From the NCBI RefSeq assembly GCF_000737695.1, contig NZ_JPRM01000047.1, positions 24,561 through 88,560 of the forward strand: DNA of 64,000 nucleotides. Direction: 5' to 3'. A program made the translations under genes and the position numbers. Shown here piece by piece: positions 43,401 through 52,388 of the stretch. The stretch is from Flavobacterium hydatis (lineage in GTDB: Bacteria; Bacteroidota; Bacteroidia; Flavobacteriales; Flavobacteriaceae). The stretch's first letter is position 1. Every line of letters begins with the position of its first letter. The notes beneath the pieces are model-generated. The model had not been told where the DNA came from. It searched no databases and saw only the letters and a program-made list of their open reading frames with translations.

Positions 43401-46400
43401 TTGACAGTAAAAGATGCAAATGGTGCTGTTAGTAGTCCAGGTTCAGTATTTACTGTAACTGTAAATCCATCACCAACGATAGTATTAACAAAAACAGAAC
43501 TTAGTACTTGTACGTTTGATGGTGCAGGACAAATTTTACAGTTGGCGTATAGTAATACCACAGGGTCTCCTTTAACCTATAGTATTGCTTGGAATCAGTT
43601 GCCAGAAAATAATTTAATATCAGTAACTGATCAAGAATTAGGGGCAGATGTAATTGAAATTTTTATTCCTTTAATTAGTGCTGGTACTTATACAGGAACA
43701 TTGACAGTTAAAAATGCAAATGGTTGTGTAAGTACAGGCTCTGTCATTACGATAATTGTAAATCCAAGACCTACAATTGCTACAACAGGAACAATTACTT
43801 CAGTTAATACAAGCACCAGCAGCCAGGATGCAAGCTTAATTTATACAGCGACTACATCTAATCCTATAAGGTATTCCATTAATTGGAACGCTGTAGCAAA
43901 TGCTAATTTATTAGTAGACCAAGGTGATACTTCATTTGCTTTTTCTTCAAGTGGAGGTATTATAAATAATATTCAGGTACCTGCAAATGTTCCTGCAGGA
44001 AGTTATTCAGGTTTTATGACTATTTATAATGGAGTTTGTAAAGAGTTTGTAGATTTAAATTTAACAATAAATGCTTTACCAACGATAGTATTAGCTCCAG
44101 CAACAGAAGACATTTGCCCAGATGTCCATGCTTTTGTAAATAGTACAACATTAAGTTATAGCGCGACAACAGGAACTCCTATAACTTATAGCATTATTTG
44201 GGATGCATCTCCGGCAAATAATCTTGCGGGAGTTACTGATGCAACATTACCAACTTCTCCTATATCAATTAATATCCCCGGAAATACTAATGGAGGCACT
44301 TATACAGGAACGTTGACAGTAAAAGATGCAAACGGTACTGTAAGTTTAGGTTCAGTTTTTACTTTAAAAGCAAATCAGCCTGTTAATATTTCCGCACCAG
44401 GATTTGTGGCCTCCATTGATCCTGTTACTACAAGCACCAGTTCACAAACGACTACTTTTACTTATACTAGTACGAGTGGTAATCCTACTAGTTATTCTAT
44501 TGATTGGGATCAGCAAGCAAATAATGCCTTATTAGCGGATCAGTCTATTACTCCATTTGCTTTTGTGTCTGGTGGAGGCATTATAAATAACATTGAGATA
44601 TCTGCAGACGTTTTCGCAGGAGCTTATAGAGGTATCTTGAAGATTTATGGTGAAAAGTGTGAGACAAGTTTGCAAGTATCTATAGTGATTAATAAAGCGT
44701 TACCAACAATAGTATTATCAAATCCAGAGATACAAGTTTGTCTTCGACCTAATACGGAACAATATACATTCTTAAATTATAGTGCCACTACAGGGGATCC
44801 TACTACATATAGTATCCTTTGGGATTCTTCTCCTACAAATACTTTTGTAACTGTTGTAGATGCTACATTATCACCTAATTCAATATTAATTACTGTACCA
44901 GCGGGAACAAATCCAGGAACGTATACAGGAACATTGACTGTAAAAGATGCAGGAGGTAATATAAGTTTGGGTGCACCTATTACTATTATTGCAAATGAGG
45001 AAACTTCAATTATTTCACTACCAACAGTTGATCCGATTACTGCAAGTAGCACTGCGCAGAATGCAACATTGGCATATTCAGGATTTACAGGTAATCCAGT
45101 AAGTTATTCGATTGATTGGAATGGGGCTGCAAATGCAGCTTTATTAGTAGACCAGGGGGTTACTCCGTTTACTTTTGTAGCTAGTGGAGGTGTTATAGAC
45201 AACATTTATATACCTGCAAATGTACCTCCAGGGACTTACTTGGGAGGAATGAGTCTTCAAGGAGATAATAATTGTTCTATTGATAGAATTATCATAATAA
45301 CAATTAATCCAATGGTATTGCCTACGATAGCATTAGTATCTTCGACGCTTAATAATTGTTATGGTGGCGGAAATTTTGCTCAAAGTACTGAATTGGCCTA
45401 TACAGGAACTACAGGAAATCCGATAACATATAGTATAGTTTGGGATGCGACTCCGACAAATAGTATTGTACCAGTTACGGATGAAGAATTACTAGCCAGT
45501 CCAATCAAAATTCTTCTTCCTACAGACATACTGCCAGGCACTTATAAAGGCACGTTAACTGTAAAAGATGCAAATGGTGCTGTTAGCAACCCTGGTTCTA
45601 CTTTTAGTGTAACTATAGGAACACCTACTCAGATTCTTACAAATGGTAGGATTGCTCCTGTTACTACAAGTAGTAACCTGCAAAATACGTCATTAACATA
45701 TACAGGAACTCTTGGTCTTCCTCTTGATGTGGGCTTACCTACAAAGTATTATATTGATTGGGATGCTACGGCAAATGCTGCTTTATTGGTAGATCAGCCT
45801 ACTTCTCCATATACTTTTTCAGCAAGCGGAGGTACTATAAATACAATTGTAATACCGGCAAATGTTCCAGCAGGTACGTACTCAGGTTTTATGTATGCTT
45901 CTAATGAGGCTTCTTGTGAACAAAGAATAAAGATTACTATAATAATTAATCCAATAGTATTACCAACTATAGCATTAAACGCGTCTGCAGAGGATGCTTG
46001 TATTGACTTAAGTGTACCAGGTAATACAGTTACAACATTAGGATATAGTAGTACAACTGGAGATCCTGTAACATATAGTATTGTTTGGGACGTATCCCCA
46101 ATAAATAATTTTGTAGCTGTTATCGATGCTGCTTTGCCAGCTAGCCCAATTACGATTGCTATTCCCGCAGGCACAGTACCTGATACTTATACAGGCACAT
46201 TAACTGTGAAAAATGCAAGTGGTGCTGTTAGTAGTCCAGGTTCTACTTTTACAGTAACTGTTGATGGTCCTGCTATAATTAATACAATAGGAATAATTAA
46301 TCCAGTTGTTACAAGTTCAAATTCACAAAATGCTGAATTAGAATATTCTGGAGTTACAGGAAATCCCACAGAATATTATATTAATTGGAGTGATACAGCT

Positions 46401-48719
46401 AACGCTGCTTCACTGGTAGACCAACTTGAGGTTCAATTTGCTTTTGTATCAAGCGGAGGAGTTATAAATAACATTGTGATACCAGCTAATGTTCCAGCAG
46501 GAACCTACACAGGAACAATGGGACTTTTTAATGGAACGATGTGTGAAAAAACTGTACCAGTATCTATAACGATTAACCCAGCTCCAGCACCTACGATAGC
46601 TTTAAACTCATCTGCAGAGGATGTTTGTATAGACTATAGTTTGTTTCATGATATAGTTACAACATTGGGATATACTGGCACAACTGGAAATCCAACGACA
46701 TACAGTATTGTTTGGGATGGATCTGCAAAACGTTATTTTGAGGATGTTACTGATGAAATGTTGCCTTCTAGTCCAATCACAATTAAGCCTGGTGACAAAA
46801 CAAAACCTGGAACTTATACAGGCACATTAACTGTGAAAAATGCAAATGGTACTGTAAGTAGTCCGGGTTCAGTTTTTAGTGTAACTGTAAATTATACCCC
46901 TTATATTCTTACAACAGGAACAATTGCTTCTGTCAGTACGAGTACTATTAGCCAAAATGCGGAATTAGCATATACTGAAAGTTCAGAAAACCCTACAATC
47001 TATGCTATTGATTGGGATGCTACGGCAAATACCGCTTTATTAGTATATCAAGGAGATACTCCATTTACCTTTCCGTCAAGAGATGGTATTATAAATACAA
47101 TTGTAATACCTGCGAATGTTCCAGCAGGAACGTACTCGGGTACAATGTATATTTCTAATGGAACAAGTTGTATAAAATCTCAACCAGTATCTATAACCAT
47201 TAATGAAAGCGCGCCTACAATAACATTATCTACTTCGGCTATAAATGTTTGTTCAAATACAAATGAACAAAGTGCACCCTTAGATTATGATGCTACTACA
47301 GGTAATCCTACAGTATATAGTATTGTTTGGGATGTATCTCCGGCGAATACTTTTGCAGCTGTTGTTGATGAGGTATTGCAGGATGGTTCAATTAAAATTA
47401 TTGTACCAGCAGGAACTGTAGCGGGAACTTATACAGGAACTTTGACCGTGAAAAATGCACTTGGAGGAGTTAGTTCAGGTACAAACTTTACAGTAACAGT
47501 AAATGAGACACCTGCATTTGTTTCATCAGAACCAATTGCTGCAGTTTATACTAGTACAAATGCTCAAACGACAACATTAACATACACTAGTTCTTTGGGC
47601 GGTGCTACAGGATATTCTATTAATTGGAATGGCGCGGCAAATGCTGCTTTATTACAAGATCAGCCTCTTACGGCACATACCTTTAAAGAAGAAGGCGATG
47701 TTATAGACACGATTGTAGTATCTGCAAATGCTCAGCCTGGAACTTATCAAGGAACTATGATTTTAAACTTTGGCCTTTGTAAAGGAGTTCAAACCGTATC
47801 TATCACAATCGAAGATATCCCAGTGCCAACTATAGCTTTGGGGGGAACAAAAAGTATTTGTAATGGAGCACTCTCTACGTCCTTGTCTTATAAAGGTACT
47901 ACAGGAGATCCGATAACGTATAGTATTGTTTGGGATGCCTCTCCTGCAAATAGTTTTGTGGCGGTTACAGATGCGACATTACCATCTAGTCTTATTGAGA
48001 TTACTATTCCTACAGGAACAGTTTCTGGCGTTTATACAGGAACATTGACTGTAAAAAATGCATTTGGTACTAGTAGCTTAGGCTCAACTTTTGAGGTAAG
48101 AATAGGTACAATCCCTACTATTGAAATGTCACAAGAAATTACCTCAGTTTGTTCAAGTACTAACTTGCAATATACAACGCTATTGTATTCTGAAAAGACA
48201 GGTAATCCTACAGAATATTTTATAGATTGGGATGATACGGCAAATAATGCATTATTAGCAGATCAAGGTCTTACATCTAATGAATTTATTGATGGTGTTG
48301 GTATTATCCAAACAATCGCAATACCAGCTAATGTTCCAGCAGGAACGTACACAGGTAATTTATTTATTAGAGATAGTGCTTCTTGTGAGCAGTATTATCC
48401 GGTAGCTATAACGATTTGTGATCCTACATCGGCAAAACCTACTCCTAAAGATATTATAAAACCAGGAATTGTAGATTCAGAATCCACAGGAAATACAATT
48501 TCTGTAAGTATCGATAACAAGGTGATTAATGTTAATACATTTAAACAGAAAATCAATCAGGTATCTGTTTATGATGTTTCGGGGAACTTACTCTATAATA
48601 GAGATGGAGTAGGAGATTCAAAATTAAGTATTGATAATTTAAGATCCAGTAATCAGGTATTATTGGTAAGAGTAGTTCTCGATAATAACCGTGTGGAGAA
48701 TAAAAAAGTAATTTATTAA
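40413..48719 (+). CDS. Giant secreted adhesin: glycine-rich head, alternating Ig-like modules, T9SS type C sorting domain
   Basis: A 2768-residue surface protein. The signal peptide ends at SYSWSQ. Residues ~20-235 are a glycine-rich domain (WGGGGSGGG). Residues ~235-430 include a PKD/Ig-like domain with KWQSAVSPF, found again at ~630-720. The main body (~430-2670) alternates two module types of ~95-105 residues: A (starts PTI-x-L...C, contains YSIVWD, ends GTYTGTLTVK) and B (contains INWD, ANAALL, ANVPAGTYSG). I count 11 A and 10 B, with one A-A junction. The last ~75 residues (SVYDVSGNLLYN ... RVENKKVIY) are a type IX secretion sorting signal of the flavobacterial 'type C'. A role in adhesion or biofilm is likely but the ligand is unknown. 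Confidence 0.93.
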   Translation: MKLKLFLLLVFISSYSWSQAGSTKTYTNNGTFPVPAGVTSVIVQAWGGGGSGGGASGAPLLLGRGAAGGGGGAYASAPILVTPGATLNVVVASQIAGTSGAGASGGNSTITGFESTILAAGGSGGSANNTGGSPLGGIGGTIAASAGSSKFAGTNGGNGNSWNLLGLLLSSGAGGAGAGSGGAGGTAVSGLLLSNAPGNAGSPPGGGGSGAINSALVGPQIGGAGAAGRIIISYSCPNYSVTSATATSICASSGTTSTITLTGSAASLPIGNYVVTYNRSSPNGTALTANLTVSTAGTGTFTAVGLTTAGSSTITITKLESNTCSSVITANNTATVQVSPASVGGTVNGGTTICTGSASGLLTLSGHTGSVVKWQSAVSPFSTWTDIANTTSTYTSGVLTETTQFRAVVGNGSCATANSAATTVTVNSLPTLTLQSPNKSVCGDGKEISQSSSYSVTGSPVSYSVVWNPSPPNNFPAIIDTALSDSFISFIVPAGAVAGTYTGTVTVKDAIGCVSLGVPITVIVDPPLSITTTGVVASVCTSNIEQNTTLAYSAAIANPIGYYINWDDTANAALLKDQFSTRFAFDPNGGVVNNIVVSPDAQSGTYSGVMTIYNTFCFVLQPISITILPASVGGTVNGGTTICTGSASGLLTLSGHTGLVVKWQSAVSPFTTWTDIANTTSTYSSGVLTETTQFRAVVGNGSCATANSAATTVTVNPLPTITTSLLTGSFCSEVNETYRGLLYRATTGSPVTYSIVWDSSPANSFADVIDATLPANEITIVVPGGTVTGTYSGTLTVKNADGCISIGNQFFIGVEETPTIATTGAITSVNASTSSQNASLPYTATTSNPVNYSIEWDAAANAALLTNQADTPFTFASGGGVINTIVIPANVPAGTYNGILYIDNDACFASQSISITVNALPTITLATSATSVCSSVNAQSTTLSYSATTESPTTYSIVWDASPTNSFVAVTDANLPTSPIAIAIPAGTIPGTYTGTLTVKDANGAVSSPGSVFTVTVNPSPTIVLTKTELSTCTFDGAGQILQLAYSNTTGSPLTYSIAWNQLPENNLISVTDQELGADVIEIFIPLISAGTYTGTLTVKNANGCVSTGSVITIIVNPRPTIATTGTITSVNTSTSSQDASLIYTATTSNPIRYSINWNAVANANLLVDQGDTSFAFSSSGGIINNIQVPANVPAGSYSGFMTIYNGVCKEFVDLNLTINALPTIVLAPATEDICPDVHAFVNSTTLSYSATTGTPITYSIIWDASPANNLAGVTDATLPTSPISINIPGNTNGGTYTGTLTVKDANGTVSLGSVFTLKANQPVNISAPGFVASIDPVTTSTSSQTTTFTYTSTSGNPTSYSIDWDQQANNALLADQSITPFAFVSGGGIINNIEISADVFAGAYRGILKIYGEKCETSLQVSIVINKALPTIVLSNPEIQVCLRPNTEQYTFLNYSATTGDPTTYSILWDSSPTNTFVTVVDATLSPNSILITVPAGTNPGTYTGTLTVKDAGGNISLGAPITIIANEETSIISLPTVDPITASSTAQNATLAYSGFTGNPVSYSIDWNGAANAALLVDQGVTPFTFVASGGVIDNIYIPANVPPGTYLGGMSLQGDNNCSIDRIIIITINPMVLPTIALVSSTLNNCYGGGNFAQSTELAYTGTTGNPITYSIVWDATPTNSIVPVTDEELLASPIKILLPTDILPGTYKGTLTVKDANGAVSNPGSTFSVTIGTPTQILTNGRIAPVTTSSNLQNTSLTYTGTLGLPLDVGLPTKYYIDWDATANAALLVDQPTSPYTFSASGGTINTIVIPANVPAGTYSGFMYASNEASCEQRIKITIIINPIVLPTIALNASAEDACIDLSVPGNTVTTLGYSSTTGDPVTYSIVWDVSPINNFVAVIDAALPASPITIAIPAGTVPDTYTGTLTVKNASGAVSSPGSTFTVTVDGPAIINTIGIINPVVTSSNSQNAELEYSGVTGNPTEYYINWSDTANAASLVDQLEVQFAFVSSGGVINNIVIPANVPAGTYTGTMGLFNGTMCEKTVPVSITINPAPAPTIALNSSAEDVCIDYSLFHDIVTTLGYTGTTGNPTTYSIVWDGSAKRYFEDVTDEMLPSSPITIKPGDKTKPGTYTGTLTVKNANGTVSSPGSVFSVTVNYTPYILTTGTIASVSTSTISQNAELAYTESSENPTIYAIDWDATANTALLVYQGDTPFTFPSRDGIINTIVIPANVPAGTYSGTMYISNGTSCIKSQPVSITINESAPTITLSTSAINVCSNTNEQSAPLDYDATTGNPTVYSIVWDVSPANTFAAVVDEVLQDGSIKIIVPAGTVAGTYTGTLTVKNALGGVSSGTNFTVTVNETPAFVSSEPIAAVYTSTNAQTTTLTYTSSLGGATGYSINWNGAANAALLQDQPLTAHTFKEEGDVIDTIVVSANAQPGTYQGTMILNFGLCKGVQTVSITIEDIPVPTIALGGTKSICNGALSTSLSYKGTTGDPITYSIVWDASPANSFVAVTDATLPSSLIEITIPTGTVSGVYTGTLTVKNAFGTSSLGSTFEVRIGTIPTIEMSQEITSVCSSTNLQYTTLLYSEKTGNPTEYFIDWDDTANNALLADQGLTSNEFIDGVGIIQTIAIPANVPAGTYTGNLFIRDSASCEQYYPVAITICDPTSAKPTPKDIIKPGIVDSESTGNTISVSIDNKVINVNTFKQKINQVSVYDVSGNLLYNRDGVGDSKLSIDNLRSSNQVLLVRVVLDNNRVENKKVIY
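41429..41710 (+). repeat. 282-bp in-gene duplication, copy 1
   Basis: Encodes the Ig-like domain with KWQSAVSPF. It matches 42296-42577 with about seven mismatches, an offset of 867 bp (289 codons, in frame). It is far closer than any other module pair in this gene. Confidence 0.85.
42296..42577 (+). repeat. 282-bp in-gene duplication, copy 2
   Basis: Near-identical partner of 41429-41710. Together with the intervening A1-B1 modules it marks a recent in-frame copy or gene-conversion event. Confidence 0.85.
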
Positions 48720-48742
48720 ATATATTGTGTTCATAGTTAGAG

Positions 48743-48775
48743 AAAACCATCGGCTTCGGCTGGTGGTTTTTTTGT
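48743..48775 (+). terminator. Rho-independent terminator after the adhesin gene
   Basis: AAACCATCGGC and GCTGGTGGTTT pair around a TTCG tetraloop, with a run of seven T after the stem. It starts about 25 bp after the stop codon. Confidence 0.85.
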
Positions 48776-48860
48776 TATAAAAGAAACTTGTTAAGGTTGT
48801 TGCAATTGTATTTTTTTTCAGAAATAAACTTGGTTTTATGTAATGGAATATTATTTTTCA

Positions 48861-48882
48861 TACATTTGCATAACTAGTTATG
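48861..48882 (+). promoter_or_regulatory. -7 box overlapped by a 14-bp perfect palindromic operator
   Basis: TACATTTG at 48861-48868 fits TAnnTTTG. It is followed at once by CATAACTAGTTATG (48869-48882), a perfect palindrome where transcription should start. MarR proteins bind such palindromes, so the downstream gene is probably autoregulated. Confidence 0.6.
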
Positions 48883-48896
48883 TAATTAATTATATT

Positions 48897-49850
48897 ATGG
48901 AATTTTTTAATAAAGTAGGCAAAGTGGCATTAGGAAGCCGATTGCGTTTAATGACCACAATGATAACCGATGATGCAGCCAAAATTTACCAGCTTTACGG
49001 TACAGAGTTTGTCCCAAAATGGTTTCCGGTGTTTTATTTACTTTCAGAAGAAAGAGAAATAACCATTACCGAAATTGCCAACGAGATAGGACATTCGCAG
49101 CCATCGGTAAGTAAGATTGTTCAGGAAATGATTGCAGCAGGATTGGTTCAGGAAAGCGAAAAAGCCAATGACAAACGTCGGAATATAGTAGTCTTAACCC
49201 AAAAAGGGAATTTACTCTCGAAAGAAATAAAATTGCAATGTATAGATGTAGAAGCCGCCGTAGAAGAACTTATAGAAGAATCAAATCATAATTTATGGGC
49301 AGCGCTAGAAGAATGGGAGTTTTTATTAGAACAAAAAACATTGTTTAAAAGAGTTAACGATCAAAAGAAACTACGAGAGAGTAAAGACGTGCAAATTGTT
49401 CCGTACGAAGATTGTTATCAAACCGCTTTTAGAACTCTAAATGTAGAATGGATTTCGACTTATTTTAAGATGGAAGAAGCCGATTATAAAGCATTAGATA
49501 ATCCAAAAGAATATATTCTGGATAAGGGCGGAAAGATATTTGTGGCACTCTATAATAATGAACCAGTAGGAGTTTGCGCATTGATAAAAATGAATGATCC
49601 CGATTATGATTATGAGTTGGCAAAAATGGCAGTTTCACCCAAAATACAAGGAAAAAGTATCGGTTGGTTACTAGGTCAGGCAGTGGTAAATGCAGCCAAA
49701 GATTTAGGCGCTTCGGCAATTTATCTAGAGAGTAATACCATCCTAAAACCAGCCATTAATTTATACCATAAACTAGGATTTAATAAAGTAGTAGGACGAG
49801 CAACTCCTTACGAACGTTGTAACATTCAGATGGAGCTTAAGGTTTCTTAA
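48897..49850 (+). CDS. MarR-type HTH regulator fused to GNAT acetyltransferase
   Basis: A 317-residue cytoplasmic protein. The start at 48897 is chosen because the in-frame ATG at 48843 lies upstream of the promoter box and palindrome. Residues ~1-150 are a MarR winged helix (ITEIANEIGHSQPSVSKIVQEM, then NDKRRNIVVLTQKG for the wing). Residues ~165-317 are a GNAT domain (AKMAVSPKIQGKSIGWLLGQA, the acetyl-CoA loop, and NLYHKLGFNKV). This two-domain architecture is widespread in Bacteroidetes. The acetyl acceptor and regulated genes are unknown. The next gene is a ketopantoate-reductase-like gene on the same strand, 212 bp away. Confidence 0.9.
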   Translation: MEFFNKVGKVALGSRLRLMTTMITDDAAKIYQLYGTEFVPKWFPVFYLLSEEREITITEIANEIGHSQPSVSKIVQEMIAAGLVQESEKANDKRRNIVVLTQKGNLLSKEIKLQCIDVEAAVEELIEESNHNLWAALEEWEFLLEQKTLFKRVNDQKKLRESKDVQIVPYEDCYQTAFRTLNVEWISTYFKMEEADYKALDNPKEYILDKGGKIFVALYNNEPVGVCALIKMNDPDYDYELAKMAVSPKIQGKSIGWLLGQAVVNAAKDLGASAIYLESNTILKPAINLYHKLGFNKVVGRATPYERCNIQMELKVS

Positions 49851-50062
49851 AAAGGTACTGAGGTTTTTTAAAAAGGTGCTGAGGTTCTAAGGTTCTAAGG
49901 TGCAAAGGTTTCCTATTGGGATGTTTAAAAAAGGCTCAGAGGAAAAGGTTCAAAGGTTTTTTATCGATGTGTTTAAAATCCGTTTTTATCCGCGCTTTCG
50001 CGAAAGCGAATCTGTATCATCCGCGTACCTTTATCAGCATACCATCATAAGCAATTAAAAAT
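49851..50062. repeat. Composite intergenic repeat, copy A
   Basis: Starts directly at the stop codon with 'ggtactgagg', 'ggtgctgaggttctaagg' and 'caaaggtttcctattggg', followed by 'aaaatccgtttttatccgcg', 'tttcgcgaaagcgaatctg' and 'tatcatccgcgtacct'. The same order of units recurs at 51030-51375 and 52555-52870. No gene. Confidence 0.65.
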
Positions 50063-51040
50063 ATGAAAGCAACAATCAATCATAATCCAGAATACCCTCA
50101 AGAGATATACATTATCGGGAATGGAGTAATTGCAAAAGCTTTGGCTGTAGCATTAACCATTAACGGTAGGAAAGTAACAATCCTTAGAGGAAGCATTGAT
50201 AATATGCCTGCTTATACAAAAGGTATCGAAGTAGAAATAGAGGATAAGATACTACATGCTGATATAACAATAAGCGCGATAAGCAATTATGAAACGCTCG
50301 ACGGAATAATATTATTGACTAATAAATCATTTGGAAATGCTGAACTTGCAGATAAGCTTAAAGCAAAAGCAAAAAAAGCTCCTATCGTTTTTCTTCAAAA
50401 TGGTTTACATATAGAAAACAGTTTTATTGATAGCGGATTTACTCAACTTTATAGATGTGTATTATTGGCAACAAGCCAATCAGTAACAGAAAATAGAGTA
50501 CGATTTAAACTAGTTGCGCCATCTCCAATAGGAGTAATAAAAGGATCTGATACAGTTCTTAAAAATATAGTAGATACTCTCAATACAACGCTTTTTACAT
50601 TTCGTAGTGAGGCAGATATACAAACTGTGATTTGGAAAAAAGTAATTAGCAATTGTGTTTTTAATTCGATATGCCCATTATTAGAAACCGATAATGGAAT
50701 TTTTCATCGTAATGATGCAGTTCTTCAAATTGCAAAAACAGTTGTTGCCGAATGTTTAATTGTTGCCAAAGAATATGGTATTGAACTGACTATGGATAGC
50801 GTTTTAGAAAATATTCTTTTTATAAGTAAAATGTCCGATGGACAGAAAATATCAACTTATCAGGATATCCTAAATAAACGAGAAACCGAAATTGAAACGC
50901 TTAATTTGGCTATAGCCAAAGCTGCTCTCATAAACGGAATTACCGATGTACGAACTACAGCTTTATTGGGAGAATTGGTAAAAATAAAGTCAGAACTATC
51001 AAGAAGTTTTGGGGAAGGTGCTGAGGCGCTAAGGCTCTGA
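50063..51040 (+). CDS. Ketopantoate reductase (ApbA/PanE)-family protein
   Basis: A 325-residue NADP-dependent reductase-like protein. The Rossmann motif is YIIGNGVIAKALA at ~15-27, and the family helix WKKVISNCVFNSICPLL (catalytic Lys and Asn positions) lies at ~192-208. The C-terminal helical domain is complete. PanE reduces ketopantoate to pantoate in CoA synthesis, but many paralogues act on other 2-oxo acids, so the substrate stays open. The last codons (GEGAEALRL) are encoded by the start of a dispersed intergenic repeat, so the natural C-terminus may have been changed by its insertion. Confidence 0.83.
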   Translation: MKATINHNPEYPQEIYIIGNGVIAKALAVALTINGRKVTILRGSIDNMPAYTKGIEVEIEDKILHADITISAISNYETLDGIILLTNKSFGNAELADKLKAKAKKAPIVFLQNGLHIENSFIDSGFTQLYRCVLLATSQSVTENRVRFKLVAPSPIGVIKGSDTVLKNIVDTLNTTLFTFRSEADIQTVIWKKVISNCVFNSICPLLETDNGIFHRNDAVLQIAKTVVAECLIVAKEYGIELTMDSVLENILFISKMSDGQKISTYQDILNKRETEIETLNLAIAKAALINGITDVRTTALLGELVKIKSELSRSFGEGAEALRL

Positions 51041-51375
51041 GGTTCTGAGTTACAAAGGTTTCTTAAAAAGGTACTGAGCTACAAAGGTGCAGAGGTTCAA
51101 AGGTTTCCTATTGGGACGTTTAAAAAAGGCTCAGAGGAATTGAGTAGCAAAGGTTCAAAGGTTTTCTTATCAATGCGTTTAAAAATTCTTTTAATCAGTA
51201 GCAAAAAGAGAACGCAGATAAAACGGATTTACTTCGTAAAGACGCGGATAAAAACAGATTTTTAAAATAATCCCGAAGTCTCGGGAGAAAATCCGTGTTT
51301 TTCCGCGTTTTCGCGATAGCGAATCAGTCTTATCCGCGTACATTCAATCCTTTGTGCACTTTGCGGTTAAACTTT
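51030..51375. repeat. Composite intergenic repeat, copy B
   Basis: Overlaps the last codons of the preceding gene. Units in order: 'ctgaggttctgag', 'gcaaaggttcaaagg', 'gaacgcagataaaacgg', 'aaagacgcggataaaaacag', 'tcccgaagtctcgggagaaa' (a small hairpin), 'cgcgttttcgcgatagcg' and 'cctttgtgcactttgcgg'. Same order as 52555-52870. Confidence 0.65.
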
Positions 51376-51388
51376 CTCCAGTATGCAA

Positions 51389-51420
51389 AAAAGCTCCAAG
51401 ACTATATCTAGGAGCTTTAA
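51389..51420 (-). terminator. Terminator of the larger PepSY-like gene
   Basis: On the minus strand AAAGCTCC/GGAGCTTT form an 8-bp stem around a 13-nt loop, followed by a T-rich tract, about 20 bp after the stop codon at 51441. Confidence 0.8.
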
Positions 51421-51440
51421 TTTATTTGGGAATTCTATTT

Positions 51441-52304
51441 TTATTTATCTACTTTAATAAAATTTCCCTGTGTATCAAATACCAGTTCGGTATCATTAGA
51501 TAATTCTACTTCGATAGTTGTTTTTTCTTTATCAATAGATGTTACAAACAAATTGGCATAATTTGCTACCACATAAGCATTGATTTTTTCTGGAATTAAT
51601 GCAGTAGGAATTGCTTGGTGATTTCCATCGATTTCAACCCAGTTACCATTAACATCAAAATCTATTTCAAATCTATTCGAAAGACTAACATCATAAACAG
51701 TACCGTCTGAACTTGGCTTGTTTTGTTTTTCAGCCAATCTAATGGTTGCATTTGGGAAATGTGTACTAATTAATGTTTTTGCAGTTTGCGGTAAATCCGT
51801 AGGGTTAATAACGACTTCATTGTGGTTGTCTCCATCATGATCTATTCGGACAAAATCTCCTTGAGGAGTAAAAACTAAGTCTATACCATTAGAAAGTTCG
51901 ATATCGTATTTAGTCTTTTCATTTTCAATTTGCACAATAAACAAATTAGGATAATTGGCAGTAACATACGCATTAATTTTCTCAGGAATTAAAGCAGTAG
52001 GTATAGCTTGATTTCCTCCATCTATTTCAGTCCAGTTCCCATTGGCATCAAAATCTATTTCAAAACCATTTGTAAGCGAAATATCATAAACAGTTCCGTT
52101 TAAACTAGGGGAGTTTAGCTTTACTGTTGATTTATAAGATGCATTAGGAAAATAGGTTTCTTTAAATGTTTTTGCCGTAGCAGGAAGAGCAGTTGGTTCG
52201 ATTGTAGTTATATCATTACTGATAGCATCGTCATTACTATCACAAGAAGCTACAGAAAGTAAAATTGATAGCGCGATGAAACTTGTTAAAAATGTCTTTT
52301 TCAT
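51441..52304 (-). CDS. PepSY-like lipoprotein with internal duplication
   Basis: A 287-residue lipoprotein (signal ending SVASC, then DSNDD). Two tandem ~125-residue units follow (~40-160 and ~165-287). Each contains LPxTAKTxxxxxFPNA, GTVYDxSLxNxFEIDFDxNGNWxEIDG and AIPTALIPEKINAYV, then a second half ending in a TQGxFxxxD strand. This is the PepSY-like (beta-lactamase-inhibitor-like) fold common in Bacteroidetes periplasmic proteins. The role is not established. Its upstream region has a motif shared with the two-component system genes, so it is probably controlled by them. Confidence 0.82.
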   Translation of the reverse strand: MKKTFLTSFIALSILLSVASCDSNDDAISNDITTIEPTALPATAKTFKETYFPNASYKSTVKLNSPSLNGTVYDISLTNGFEIDFDANGNWTEIDGGNQAIPTALIPEKINAYVTANYPNLFIVQIENEKTKYDIELSNGIDLVFTPQGDFVRIDHDGDNHNEVVINPTDLPQTAKTLISTHFPNATIRLAEKQNKPSSDGTVYDVSLSNRFEIDFDVNGNWVEIDGNHQAIPTALIPEKINAYVVANYANLFVTSIDKEKTTIEVELSNDTELVFDTQGNFIKVDK

Positions 52305-52360
52305 AATTATAGTATTTAATAGGTTAAACGTTTATTTCGTCTTATTATACTGCAATAGTA

Positions 52361-52388
52361 TTACCTGAATCTGGAAAGATTTAGGAAT
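52361..52388 (-). promoter_or_regulatory. Candidate response-regulator site upstream of the larger PepSY-like gene
   Basis: Plus-strand core TCTGGAAAGATTTAGGAATA. On the gene's strand, TTCC half-sites recur about 11 bp apart. The same core lies upstream of the response regulator (55403-55434), and a looser form at 53373-53400. Confidence 0.5.

Noticed and set aside
41771..46369. Several long minus-strand reading frames (41771-42079, 42633-42920, 44777-45052, 45794-46174, 46187-46369)
   Set aside because: They lie wholly inside the adhesin gene, have its repeat period and show no start context or protein-like pattern of their own.
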